A DNA stretch of 64,000 bases from Mayamaea pseudoterrestris (lineage: Eukaryota > Bacillariophyta > Bacillariophyceae > Sellaphorales > Sellaphoraceae): the NCBI GenBank assembly GCA_027923505.1, contig BROI01000001.1:2226001-2290000 (forward strand), written 5' to 3'. The notes beneath the pieces are model-generated. The model ran no database searches and was not told the origin of the DNA. It saw nothing but the letters and a program-made list of their open reading frames with translations. Position 1 is the stretch's first letter; every line of letters starts with the position of its first letter. Positions 33,015 through 43,527 of the stretch are shown in pieces. The position numbers and the translations under genes are program-made.

Positions 33015-34393
33015 ATGAGCTGCTTTCGACTTGCTCCACAGCCGACATCCTTGCTTAATCATGTTCTTTTCCTCTTATTTCTAGTAGTTTTCAGAACCGA
33101 GTCCTTTCTCGCCACTAAAATCATCGGATTCTCGCGACTTTTTGCCACTTTTGAACACGCATCGCTATCGGCAGACGACATTGTTGCACCTTTTGCCGCC
33201 TTGACTGCAAGGAACTTGACGATTCGATTGCATCATAAACCACAGCAGCAGCGCCGACCTCATACGAATCGAAAACCACGCGGTTACTGGTCAAACGTCT
33301 CAAATTTGGAGCACGAAGTGAAAGAATTTTGGATGGAGCGGAACCTTACCTTCAACTTTGTTCTCCTTCCAAGCGAATCAATTCTATACTTCTACAATCG
33401 ACACGATTTGCGCGGGGCTATAGCTTCATTGGGCGGAAGAGAAGCCATTGCTTCCGGCAGACCCAAATTTCGAGTCTTGCCAGGACGCTGGGCTGATGCG
33501 GTGGAGCAATATCCGCAGCTACTCTCGTCTGCTCCTGAATTGATGAATCGACAAACACTATGGGACGTTTACAAGCAACCAGACGATACAAAACGGCGCT
33601 GGGAGCATAGCTGTGCTCGAAAAGAAAAGGGCTACTGGAACATCACGACTGTTTATAAAGAATTGTAAGTGCTATCGCTCGGAAGGTCAGCTGTCAGTCA
33701 GCTGTGACATAGACGCTTACGTCTCATACATCACACGCCGCCTCCATTAATGTTCCTTGATACATATGCAGGTACAATTATACTTACGAATATCGACAAC
33801 AGGAGGACAGACCATGCATCTGGATGCCACGACTGTCGGAACTGGCTGCGCATGGTCGCAGTGACTTGAAGCAAGCCATCCAACGCTTTGGCGGCTACGA
33901 TAGCATTTGTCGACGAGCCGGAATGATTTCTTACACGGAGTGGGCCTACTTTGAGGGACAGCTTTGTCTTTTGGTCGAGTTGAAAGGCTATCTCGATGTC
34001 TACCACGATGGTTGTTACAAGAATTTTCCTTGCGTAAGCGACCTTGAGCGGAGAGGGTACAAGCGACTGCATTCTTTGATTCAGTATTACGGTGGTCGCA
34101 ATTTTCTTTCTTTGAAACTTGGAATGGTTCAAAATACACAAGACCATGGAGGCGGTAACGACATGGGGGTTAGCTTTGGAGCCTTTGATCTTGAGCTTGC
34201 TGTGAAGCTGCTTGAATTTGTGCGATCTGACCAACTCCGCAAATCACCGCCGCTCAAGCAGTATCGGGTTATTGCCATGCCATCGAGCGACAAGTTAAGA
34301 GACAGGGCCGAAAGAGGGCATTGGATGCATGCCAAGATTTGTGAGTATGGTGGGTACGAAAATGTGGCGAGGCGGCTTGGATTGGCGATTTGA
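33015..34393 (+). CDS. protein with GRxDL-GGY repeats, probably plastid- or ER-targeted
   Basis: Exons 33015-33664 and 33772-34393 (GTAAGT...TATGCAG) give 423 aa. The N-terminus MSCFRLAP...LFLLFLVVFRTESF is hydrophobic with Phe after the likely cleavage site, so a heterokont plastid signal is possible. The rest is made of about four repeats of 60-70 residues, each with a Trp/Tyr-rich start (RGYWSNVSNLEHEVKEFW; KGYWNITTVYKEL) and an end of the form (G)RxDLxxAIxxxGG. Examples are RHDLRGAIASLGG, GRSDLKQAIQRFGG and GYKRLHSLIQYYGG; the last unit ends RGHWMHAKICEYGG...RRLGL. Similar repeats are common in diatom proteins; I recall no established function. A nucleic-acid-binding role would be a guess. 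The first ATG in frame after a stop-free leader was used. Confidence 0.75.
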
Positions 34394-35040
34394 AAAAGGA
34401 TGCAATTAATGGAAGGAACGGCACGTCCGTACATCCCGTTTAGACGAGTACCGGAGATAGGACTTTGACGATTGCGTGGGTATTGAATTGAGTGAGTTAA
34501 TGGTTTCTTAAAGGAAAGCGCATTCGTGTCGCGAGAAAGGAGATTCGTTTCAACACACACTAACAGCAATCCATTGGAGGCTCCCAGTGACGCTCCAAGA
34601 CGCTATTCATTGGGGTTTTTCTGGTATCTGTAGCATCTACTCGCAACAATGGCTATTGAATTACAGATTCTTGATGCTTGTCGCTGCTTGCGTCGCGAAT
34701 CGTGAAGTGGTTGTATTTTTCGAGCTTCGTCTCACATGTTACGAAAGTGGCTTTGCCAGCTTATTTCAGGGCAGTGAATGACGTAAATAGTGATGTCTAC
34801 ACAAGTGCGTTTTTGAAATAGTTTATGATTCTCATTGTTACAATTGTGACTCGCTTGTACGCCGTACGAATGGCACCCATTTTAAAGACTACTCGAGCAT
34901 GTCGCAGTGTGTACCGGAGCGACAGTTGGTTTTTACTGCGCGCCGCTGAAACGCACATTTTGGTTTTCTCTTCGCTTCTCGCCGAGCCCTTCCGTCGTTC
35001 ATTGTTAGTGACTCCCACGCTGCCTTTGAATCATTACAAA
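34394..35040. other. intergenic, no supported gene
   Basis: 647 bp between the repeat-protein stop and the SLU7 start. An open frame continuous with SLU7 runs back to 34825 but is poor in protein-like features, so it is read as 5' leader. Nothing else is recognised. Confidence 0.5.
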
Positions 35041-36945
35041 ATGTCGTCAACAACTACGACCAATGAATCGCTCTTGGACCGCCGCCAGCAGCAACAACTG
35101 CACGAGGCTCGTCAGTCTGGAGCAGTGGCACCAGCCGTTGATTCCAGCACGGGTCAAATCATAAATCCTCACAATCCCGAGTTTCTGACCAAGAAACCGT
35201 GGTACTTGGGACAGGGAGCAGCGCAGCCTACGCTGGAACATCAGCAAGGTCTTGTGGAATTGAACGAAGTTTCGTTGACGGCAGCGGAAGCGGCGTTGGA
35301 ACGAGATCGATTGCAGCAAAAGAAAGATTTAGTAGAAGGCAATTTCTATAAAGGACAATGGGTGGAAGCATTGAAAAGAAGTAAGACTCCCTATCGAATA
35401 TGTCAAATTTTGAATGTTTACAAGAAAGGAGATTCGATTGAACTTGACTTGCAGTTTGAAGACAAGACGATTGAGAAACGCGTCAAGCCCAGCGGCAGAA
35501 ATAGCAATCAGCAACCGCGCGTTCGGATTACAAGGGCAGGCGCAAGGACTAGCAATGTAGAAGCACAACTGACGGCGGGAAAGAATGCTTACGCCAGCAA
35601 GCGAGACGCCTACCATGGCTATGATAGTCAGTCACACAATGTTAAAATGCAGCGCAAGTATGAGCAGCGTGAGCAAATACGCAAGCAACTTCGGGAGGAT
35701 GCAGCTAGCAGCAAGCAGACTGGAGGTGACGAGAATGGCAAGAACGCAACAGATGCTGCACCATCGGACTCTGACTATGATTCCGACGTGGCTGGCAGCG
35801 ACTCGGACGATGAGGAGTTTGTTCAGCGCGACGAGGATGCCAAGGTTATCACGACACATTTGGCTCGACAGGGTGGCGTCGGCGGGGCGCAGATGAAGGT
35901 GACGGCGCGAAACTTGCGCATTCGCGAGGATACTGCCAAGTATTTGAGAAATTTGGATGTGGATTCTGCTTACTATGATCCAAAATCTCGTTCCATGCGC
36001 GACAATCCCAATCCGGAAATTTCCATTGAAGAATCCGAGTTCGCTGGTGATGGCTTTCAACGAGCAACTGGTGATACCGTGGGATTGGCCGAGACGAGCT
36101 TGTTTGCTTGGGATGCCGAGCGCAAGGGTGTTGATCTGCATCCAATTGCGAATCCTTCGCAAGCAGAATTGTTGAAGAAGGAGTTCAAGGCCAAAGCGAC
36201 TGATATCAAGTTGCAACGGAAGCAAGCGCTTTTTGACAAGTATGGCGGAAAGGAGCATTTGGATGGAAATGGCGGCTTGGCAACGGCATCGCTGCAAGAT
36301 AAGAGTAGTGCTGCCATTCCGGACCGCAAGGTACGATTCGGCGTTGACGTGACGCCGAAGGAGTACAACCAGGACGGCCGGTTGCTCAAACAAGGCGGCA
36401 AGGAGGTGAGACAAGAAGCGCGGAAGAGCAAGTACGAGGAAGATGTCTACATGAATGGCCATACTACAGTATTTGGAAGCTTTTTTCATCGTGGTGCGTT
36501 TGCGTGGGGATATGCGGACGATCACAGTTTGATACGAAATTCGTATTGCACCGGCGAGACGGGGCGTTTGGCGAACGACGAGGCAAACGCAATGACATTT
36601 GGGACTGGAGAAGCAGGATCTGCGGAGCTGGCTCAAGCTCGCGGAATGCTCAAGGCAATTACACCAAGTGTTGGTGAAATAAGGTCAACGTTAGAGTCGA
36701 CTTTGAACAACAAGTCGAAGCTCTATGGCGAAGCCAATCAACATGTGGAGCTCGACGAGGAAAAGTTAAAGCGCGCATTAAAAGCTGCAGACCAGGATGA
36801 TGCGGATAAGAAGAAACGAAAATACCATTCCATGGAAGCAGATGTTAACGTGACGGAGGAGGATATGGAGGCGTATCGATTGCGAAAGGAAAAGTCGAGC
36901 GACCCCATGGCCAAAATTGACAGCGACAAACTATTGGACTATTAG
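35041..36945 (+). CDS. SLU7: pre-mRNA splicing factor SLU7, zinc knuckle not seen
   Basis: 634 aa, single exon, starting MSSTTTTNESLLDRR. SLU7 hallmarks are clear: NPHNPEFLTKKPWYLGQG near residue 42, the KRDAYHGYDSQSH region, DSDYDSDVAGSDSDDEE, RNLRIREDTAKYLRNLD, NPNPEISIEESEFAGDGFQRATGD, DAERKGVDLHPIANPSQAELL and YGGKEHL, with the C-terminal RLLKQGGKEVRQEARKSKYEEDVYMNGHTTVFGS. SLU7 helps hold exon 1 for the second splicing step. In plants and animals a CxxC zinc knuckle (ENCG or QNCG type) lies between PWYL and the WNGYD-like motif. Here no CxxC is present; instead there is a segment (GNFYKGQWVEALKRSKTPYR then VYKKGDSIELDLQFED) that looks like a Tudor/agenet fold. The lack of introns over 1.9 kb is also notable. 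Convergent with D27, with 46 bp between. Confidence 0.92.
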   Translation: MSSTTTTNESLLDRRQQQQLHEARQSGAVAPAVDSSTGQIINPHNPEFLTKKPWYLGQGAAQPTLEHQQGLVELNEVSLTAAEAALERDRLQQKKDLVEGNFYKGQWVEALKRSKTPYRICQILNVYKKGDSIELDLQFEDKTIEKRVKPSGRNSNQQPRVRITRAGARTSNVEAQLTAGKNAYASKRDAYHGYDSQSHNVKMQRKYEQREQIRKQLREDAASSKQTGGDENGKNATDAAPSDSDYDSDVAGSDSDDEEFVQRDEDAKVITTHLARQGGVGGAQMKVTARNLRIREDTAKYLRNLDVDSAYYDPKSRSMRDNPNPEISIEESEFAGDGFQRATGDTVGLAETSLFAWDAERKGVDLHPIANPSQAELLKKEFKAKATDIKLQRKQALFDKYGGKEHLDGNGGLATASLQDKSSAAIPDRKVRFGVDVTPKEYNQDGRLLKQGGKEVRQEARKSKYEEDVYMNGHTTVFGSFFHRGAFAWGYADDHSLIRNSYCTGETGRLANDEANAMTFGTGEAGSAELAQARGMLKAITPSVGEIRSTLESTLNNKSKLYGEANQHVELDEEKLKRALKAADQDDADKKKRKYHSMEADVNVTEEDMEAYRLRKEKSSDPMAKIDSDKLLDY

Positions 36946-36991
36946 ATAATTGATATACATGCACTTTTGGAAAGCCGTTTAGTTTGTTGCA

Positions 36992-38230
36992 CTAATAGTT
37001 GCATAGGTCAACCTTTGTACCTGCCACGGCCTTGCGCGACTCGCATCCCACCAAGCATCCCTTTGGAAAACTGGGATCTTGTGCGGGCGGCAATGGCGTT
37101 TCACCAAAGCTCCACTGGCACTCCTGCGTTTCAAAGTTTGGTGAAACCGTCAAGGCCACACCCAGCTCTTCCTGGAAAAACTGCTGAGCTGGCAGTTTGC
37201 ATTGGTGCAAACACAAACCCTTGCATCCACTCTCCTGCAGAAACTTGCACTTTTCCACGAGCAGTCCACCAAGTTTGCCATCCTTGCGTCGATTTGGATA
37301 TGAGGGACCCACCAAAAACCCGAAAAAGGGTGGAGTGACAATTGAAGTAAGCCATGGAGCGTAAAACCATGGACCAAGCTGCTTGCCATCCCAGTCGCTT
37401 CCAATCTTTGGTACAATGCCAGACATGAAGATGCGATAAAAGGGTGGCAGTACTGGTGTCATGAGTCCACCCAGTGTGTCGTACACCATCTTGTGCTGCG
37501 CTTCGGATGTTTGATTTGGTTGTAGCATGAAAGTTCGTCCTTGGTCAAGCAAGCCATCGATTCCTGGTTTGGAGGAAGTCACGCCGCCAGTGTTCCTTTT
37601 AACTAGCTTGCGAAATATGTTAAGCAGCGCCGTGTCAAGTATATTGTCTCGGTACTCCATCTCTTTCAGTTCACAGTCTGCAACTAGCGGTACGCCATTC
37701 TCATCTATGGCAGCAGGTGTGACTGAATCGTTTGGTTTACAATACGGAATGTCCTGCAGATTCGGAAGTTGCTTTCGTGGAATGCGGCTGGGACTCAGAA
37801 AGGACGCCGTGGCGACGTAGTCATCGTATCTCTTGGCCATGAGCCTGCAGAGTAACTCGTATCGTTGAAACTCCATCGCGCGCCGTCGCAGCTGCAATTG
37901 CTGGCTCGTCCAAAGATTGGAAATGACGGCAAGGCCATCAAGGTCGTCGCAGAGTCGAACAATTTCTTGGACATCAACGGAAGAGTCCACCCGAAGCAGT
38001 GGAGATATGGCAATGGAGGCACATTCCAAAGCTTCCTTGGCTTCTGCTGTAATGCGCTGACCGATTTCTTTCCAACTAATTTCGTTCAATGACGTCTTTA
38101 TGTCATTCTTGGCGTGCAGTAAAGGCAATGCTTTTCGACTTCGATAGGAACGACTCACGAAACAAGCAGCCTGTTGTAAAATTAGCAGTAGCAATGATGC
38201 AGTCCTCTGTATTGACCTTACTGAAACCAT
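36992..38230 (-). CDS. D27-like carotenoid isomerase (DUF4033), plastid
   Basis: 412 aa, single exon. The N-terminus MVSVRSIQRTASLLLLILQQAACFVSRSYRSRKA is a signal peptide followed by an AxxF-like junction and a basic transit segment, fitting plastid import. The C-terminal 130 residues match the DWARF27 family: GPWFYAPWLTS, VGPSYPNRRKDG, VEKCKFLQESGCKGLCLHQCK, PAQQFFQEELGVALTVSPNF, then QECQWSFGETPLPP and a final Cys pair. The conserved Cys/His iron-site region is visible. Plant D27 isomerises all-trans to 9-cis beta-carotene for strigolactone synthesis. Algae carry several paralogues whose products differ, so the substrate is not assigned. A long middle part (about 80-280) is helical and unrecognised. 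Confidence 0.85.
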   Translation of the reverse strand: MVSVRSIQRTASLLLLILQQAACFVSRSYRSRKALPLLHAKNDIKTSLNEISWKEIGQRITAEAKEALECASIAISPLLRVDSSVDVQEIVRLCDDLDGLAVISNLWTSQQLQLRRRAMEFQRYELLCRLMAKRYDDYVATASFLSPSRIPRKQLPNLQDIPYCKPNDSVTPAAIDENGVPLVADCELKEMEYRDNILDTALLNIFRKLVKRNTGGVTSSKPGIDGLLDQGRTFMLQPNQTSEAQHKMVYDTLGGLMTPVLPPFYRIFMSGIVPKIGSDWDGKQLGPWFYAPWLTSIVTPPFFGFLVGPSYPNRRKDGKLGGLLVEKCKFLQESGCKGLCLHQCKLPAQQFFQEELGVALTVSPNFETQECQWSFGETPLPPAQDPSFPKGCLVGCESRKAVAGTKVDLCNY

Positions 38231-38571
38231 AGCTTCTTATGTATTAACTGGCGTCAGTCGCATGGTCGGTCGTCGGTTAACTTTTTGAAGGTTGATGCGT
38301 CGCGAGGCCGATTTTGTCTGATGTCGTAGTTAGTACCGTTACGATGCAAACATTGTTATGGCACATTTCAGCCGTGCTGTGCTACTCGCAGCAATACGAA
38401 ACTACAGTAACAGCACAATCTGCCGTAGGTAGTTGGCAAAGCAAAAATGGCTTATTAAATTTAGTCGTTGCTACAATTCGGTAAACATTGATGTGTGCAG
38501 CCTTTGCTATCACTGTGACGTTCCAATTCACTCAAACATGCGCCAACACCACAGCTGGTCCAGTACTGCCA
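38231..38571. other. intergenic
   Basis: 341 bp between the D27 start and the ferredoxin stop (both minus strand). No ORF or repeat is recognised; it probably holds the D27 promoter. Confidence 0.5.
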
Positions 38572-39552
38572 TCACCACACCTGATCTTTGAATGGAATGT
38601 CATCCATAATATTGTTGGCACCGGCAGGTAATCGAATCACAAGACCATCCAAATCCTTTGACAACACAATCTGGCAGCCAAGACGACTAGTCTCGCGAGG
38701 TCCATACGCCAAATCCAGCATGTCTTGCTCTGCCTCGCTAGGCGGCCCTACCTTGTCAAACCACTTGCCAGGCTCAATGACAACGTGACAAGTGGAGCAT
38801 GCCATGATGCCACTGCAAGCGCACTCCATGTACTCGCCAAGCGTCGACGCGCCTTCACCAATCCCAAACTTGGCAACGTCCGTCAGCGTTGTTCCTTCCA
38901 CAGCAGTGACAGGAAATGCCCTTGACATGTCAGCTTGACCCAAGTTTGTAAAGGCATCGTCGTTATCATTCTCAACTTCGTGCGACTCCCATGCATTAGG
39001 TGGAACAACCCAAACCTTGACTATGGCACGTCCCTCCTTGGTTGCTCGCTCCGCCTTGATTGTTGCTGCCAATGCTTCAAGGCCAGCATCCTCACCCACT
39101 TCCCATCGGCCAGCCATGGTGCGAGCCGTTGCCAGCAAGGCTTCACCCGACATGCCAGCATCCTGCAGTGTTTGCACCATGTCATGGGCCAAGGCCGAGT
39201 CGTAGCCAATGTTGATGATGAAGGTGACAGCCTTATCAAAAGGAGTTTCATCTGATGGACCGGATGATCGAGCCATCATGGAACGACATTGCTGCAAGTG
39301 GTGATGGTGGTGTAGGTGTAGATGCAATGGAGGAGCATATTGCGCAAGGTGACGGTGTTGCTGTATCCTCCCATATTTGGTATTGCTTGAGACTTTAATA
39401 GGCACACATCCTAATATTGGAAGCCGTGAGTAACGAGAATAGAGCATGGAAAAGTTCCATTGCTGCTTTCCTCGGAGCGACGGTCGCAAGGCTGATGCGC
39501 CGGTGGTGCGTCGAAACGGCGAAGCGAGGCACTCCATATTGAATGTTTTCAT
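38572..39552 (-). CDS. adrenodoxin-type [2Fe-2S] ferredoxin with N-terminal helical extension
   Basis: 326 aa from the ATG at 39552. The last about 120 residues are a mitochondrial-type ferredoxin with cluster ligands C-x5-C-x2-C in CACSGIMACSTCHVV and a fourth Cys in SRLGCQIVLSKDLDGL, plus the typical DMLDLAYGPRETSRLGC and VIRLP ending. Such proteins pass electrons to Fe-S assembly or P450s. The first 90 residues are basic with a His-rich run (LHLHLHHHHHLQQ), compatible with a mitochondrial presequence. In between lies an extra domain of about 85 residues (FDKAVTFIINIGYDSALAHDM then GMSGEALLATARTMAGRWE and a Glu/Ala helix) not found in ordinary adrenodoxins; it is unrecognised. Confidence 0.88.
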   Translation of the reverse strand: MKTFNMECLASPFRRTTGASALRPSLRGKQQWNFSMLYSRYSRLPILGCVPIKVSSNTKYGRIQQHRHLAQYAPPLHLHLHHHHHLQQCRSMMARSSGPSDETPFDKAVTFIINIGYDSALAHDMVQTLQDAGMSGEALLATARTMAGRWEVGEDAGLEALAATIKAERATKEGRAIVKVWVVPPNAWESHEVENDNDDAFTNLGQADMSRAFPVTAVEGTTLTDVAKFGIGEGASTLGEYMECACSGIMACSTCHVVIEPGKWFDKVGPPSEAEQDMLDLAYGPRETSRLGCQIVLSKDLDGLVIRLPAGANNIMDDIPFKDQVW

Positions 39553-40061
39553 GTCGTCCAATCGTCATGTGATATGTATGAATAAATTGGCATCTTGCAG
39601 CACACTTTCATCGTATTGCAAACGTTCCGCCTTTCAAATGGTAAGAGTGGAAGCAGTTGGCTTCTGCATGGAAAAATGAGGTGATCGTGTGGCAAGTTTT
39701 GACAGCGTACCGGTATATTTGATCATCGCAGCGGTTATGATTGTCATAACCGCTACGACACCATCAAAAATTACCTAGCGCCTCAATCCTCAACTGTCAA
39801 GATCAAAAGGACCTGGTCAATTCTACCGACGATGGCCAACAAATACAATAGCAAAAGCAGCCAAAGAAACAAGAGATGCGTTGCCTTTAGCGGTTTGGGG
39901 GGAAAGCAAAGCGAAAAAAGACGACTGCAGCGCTGAGATTTCGTCACTGAGACTCGCTGTCCATTTCCCTCTCCTCTTGAGCAGCCCAAAATCGTCAATT
40001 ATTAACGAGTAAGACGAAAGAAACTCCACGCTCATTCATTACTACACATAAACATCTAAAT
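39553..40061. other. divergent intergenic region
   Basis: 509 bp between the divergent start codons of the ferredoxin and the STRA6-like gene. It contains a TACCGGTA octamer at 39708-39715 and a nearby imperfect inverted repeat (GGTTATGATTGTCATAACC, about 39733-39751). No gene is seen. Confidence 0.5.
39708..39715. promoter_or_regulatory. TACCGGTA palindrome
   Basis: Octamer 156 bp upstream of the ferredoxin start and 346 bp upstream of the STRA6-like start. One of the recurrent intergenic copies in this window. Confidence 0.3.
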
Positions 40062-43000
40062 ATGCCAGTCGAATCGTTTGAGCAACTCATTGGAGCCGCT
40101 GGAGATGTCAAGGAGCTTGAGTACATTAGCGCCCTCCATCAGACGGATTGCGATGAACTACGACGCGACTGCAGCATTCAAGCCGATGACATTCGACTAT
40201 TTTTACGGAGTAGATATGGGATTGTTGTTGAGACGGAAACGGTTCACTCCGTCATTATGAGTGGACTTGGTGGTGGGAGTGGAAAGGCTAGTAGCAAAAT
40301 GAACAACGGTAACGAAGCGGACGATGAGGTGATTGATTTGATGGAACTGGTTGCTTTACTAATGATTCCAACACTACTCAAAGCACGTTTGCAGCAACTC
40401 CAGGATTCACTACCAGAGGGTGTCATCAAGCCTCCGCATGGACTGCTGGAATATGTTTTGAAGATTATACTGCATGACACGACAGGATGTTCAGCCTTCA
40501 AGCCGCTTGACGCGGATCTGCTCAAGGCAATCCTCATTTCCTACGGAGAAGACGACTTGGCTTCCAACGAAGATCTCATTGAAGACATGCTAGCAGCCAC
40601 GAATGGAGCGACCAAGCTCGACACTAATGCATTTGCGGATGGTCTTACTGGAGACGTGCAACTATTTGACATCAACAATGAGGCTCGACTGACCACGCTC
40701 TATGAAGATGTTTTTGTCGCCAAGGAGGAAACGGAGATTTCAGCTCGAAGGTACAAGTTTGGTGTAGCGAAATCCAACGATCCCGAGTCGGGTGGACATG
40801 AAGACGGAATGAAACATAATGGCGATTCGCCACAACAGTCATTCACACGGAATTGGATGGCCCCGTCCATTGACGTGACGGCCGACTTGTATCGCAGCAA
40901 AATGTTGGTTGTCTTTCTCTGGTCGACCATTGTCATATCGTATTTCGCCTACGTGTGGCTTGGTCAGCGCATGAGAATGGGAGGCGGCTGCGAGTGTCGG
41001 GGCCTGTATAATTATACGTACACTGGCTCATATAAGGAAAACTCGGATGTTATTATCTGCGAACTATCGGTTCAGGTAGCCAAGTGGATCCTCTTGTTCA
41101 CAATTCTTTCCATTGTCGGGCTCACTCTTGTCACTGTGGGTTCCATTGGTAACTATGTGGGTAGTCCATGGTGGCAGCCGCTCATTGGTGGAACTCTTGT
41201 GCTTTTATTTTCAGTGATTCCATTTGCGAGTAACATTTCTGGTCCCAGCATGCTTAACGCGGCAGACGTTGACGATGACAACGCCCTTTACGTCGACGAG
41301 TGCAGTACTACAAGCACGACGACTGACCAGCCGCAACTAGAAAATCAATACTTGGCTACCATGGCACTGGTCCTCGGCGTCATTACAGCAGCATTTCATT
41401 TTGCCCACGTTTTTAGTGCGCTCATGCCAAAAGGATGCTTCCGCAACGCGCCACTGCTCACGTCGCTACTTTCCGCGGGCACCAAGTTTGGTGAAATGCA
41501 TACCAAACAGGCAGGGTCGTACAAGCTGGCGCAAATGACAAAGAATGCGCTTGATGTAATGCGCGTCAATGATGAAAGCACATCAACGTTAAACACGCAC
41601 TTTGCGCAAGGATTGGGCGAATTTGCAAAGACCAGTCGCAAATACCGGACCGTTGGGGGATTCGTTTGGACATGGAAGCACTTATGGAACAACACTGCGT
41701 ACAGAAATGATGGAATTTGGCTATCAACTCGCATGATATCAAGTAATATTGCACAGTGGATCGTTTCCATGTACGTTTTGTTTCGGGGAGTGAAGCTGAC
41801 GAAGCGAGTCGCTTCGGACTACCAAGATGAGGTAACAAAGCGTAAAATGTTGGCATGGACTAGCCAAATGATGGATCCATCGGTGGAAGCTGCGTTGGCT
41901 TCTACGACGAGCGGCACGGCTATTTCCCTAATGAGTCAGTACTTAGCAAGTGAGACAAATTTAATTGCGCTCGATTGCCCAACAAGCTCAGGTGCTGAAC
42001 TTTTTGACGAGTACTGCTTCAAAGTCGGAGAGCAGTACGAATGTAACCTGCCTAATTGGCCGCCAGTCTGTGCCTTGCTGGTCAACACGAGCGATCTGAG
42101 TGATGCACAGGCAGCAGCGCTGCTTGATGCATCTGGTTTTGATTCGCAAGCGATTGAAAATGCCACCAGCGTGGCACTGCAACAGGCGACGGATCAAACT
42201 TTTGATCAATTTTATCCGGCTGAACAGTATATGGTGACTGTCCCAGTCGCCATCGCCGCAGGTAAGAATGAAGGCGGTATTAATAGCTCGCTCGCGACAT
42301 ATTGCCCCTTGCACTAACACCCCACTAACATCCGAAAATAGCTTTTGCATTCATGACAGCTGTGTATTTGTCACTGGCCTACATCCCATCCGTTTGCAAG
42401 ACGATATTGATGTTACGATGCGGCGCCATTAAGACGATGCGCGACCCAAAGTTCATTCAATATCGTCAAGCACCTGATCAGGTGAGCATCCTTACTGGAT
42501 CACTATTTTGGGGTGCTTACTTCTCAAGCATTCTGGTTGGAGCGGTGCTTGGACTACTCGTCTTTTTCTTCCTTTGGCAAGAGACGCTTTACTTTGCGCA
42601 ACGTGCCATTGCTCTGGTAGTCGGTTTTCTTGTGATTACACTCATTCGCCTCATTTTGGTGTGTTCATGCCGATGCAGCATGTACAAGGCATTCTATCGT
42701 AAGCGACCCGCGCTTGCCAACTTTACATTGCTCGGTATGTTACTTTCTATTAGCCAATTCGACAAGTCAATGTGCCACCGCCCAGCTCACATTACTCTTT
42801 CGCAGCTCTCGAGTGGACAAATTTTGCCCTGTCCGCCGGTTTCATTTTCGTTCGCATGATCAAGTTGCTTCTGGCAGCAGCAGCCTCCATAGGACGCATC
42901 GATCGGCCGTTCCTGGCGCATGGCGTTGGCCGCGTTGGTCCCATTGAGTTGGACAACTATCCCATTGTCCACACTAAAGACATTCTTAGTCATGAAGCAC

Positions 43001-43527
43001 ATCGTCATCCATATATCGAGTTACTGGGCGTCATTTATATGATGAAGCTTCGATGTGGAGATGACTTTGGCGACAGAGCAGGTAGTACATGGAGATTGCT
43101 TTTTGTATATGCCCTCTTTCCGTGGTTACATCAGTATCGGGTCAAGGCCCGGCCTGAATTGCTACATGCGTTACGTCCTGGATTGTCGGAGGTTGGACGG
43201 GCTTCGACGATGCGACTACAATATTTGAGTGTCCGTCGGATTGTTGACATTGACTTGTATGACGAGCTTGCTGTTGACGACGAGGGCAATGAGTCACAGC
43301 CAATAGAGGCAGCTGCGTGTGCTTTTCGAGGAGAAGACTCTGATGAGGGATTGCCCAAAAGAGCGAGCTCGCTTGCCGTGGACTCGAATGAGGCTCCGAC
43401 CAACGAAGAGTCGCTTGGCCCAGGCGCTTTCAGTTCACCGGGCGCGGACAATGACGAGTACATTCGCCAATTGGAAGAAGAAGTTACGCGTCTTAATAAG
43501 GAGCTCAAACAGGCAAAGCAAATGTAG
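40062..43527 (+). CDS. STRA6-like multi-pass membrane protein
   Basis: Three exons (40062-42261, 42342-42734, 42806-43527) with frame-keeping introns give 1104 aa. After about 280 polar residues there are nine likely membrane helices, including MLVVFLWSTIVISYFAYVWL, VAKWILLFTILSIVGLTLV, LIGGTLVLLFSVIPFAS, MALVLGVITAAFHFAHVF, AFMTAVYLSLAYIP, FWGAYFSSILVGAVLGLL and IALVVGFLVITLIRLILV. A cytosolic region DILSHEAHRHPYIELLGVIYMMKLR and GSTWRLLFVYALFPWLHQYR follows; these segments and the helix count recall STRA6, the vertebrate retinol receptor, whose relatives occur in stramenopiles. The C-terminus has an acidic linker and a short coiled coil (EYIRQLEEEVTRLNKELKQAK). The large luminal loop with several Cys (CECRGLYNYTYTGSY; DEYCFKVGEQYECNLP) fits a surface protein. 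The ligand is unknown; other large-membrane families are possible. Confidence 0.7.

Noticed and set aside
34825-35040. In-frame N-terminal extension of SLU7
   Set aside because: SLU7 homologues begin near MSSTT-like residues; the extension is hydrophobic and not conserved-looking.
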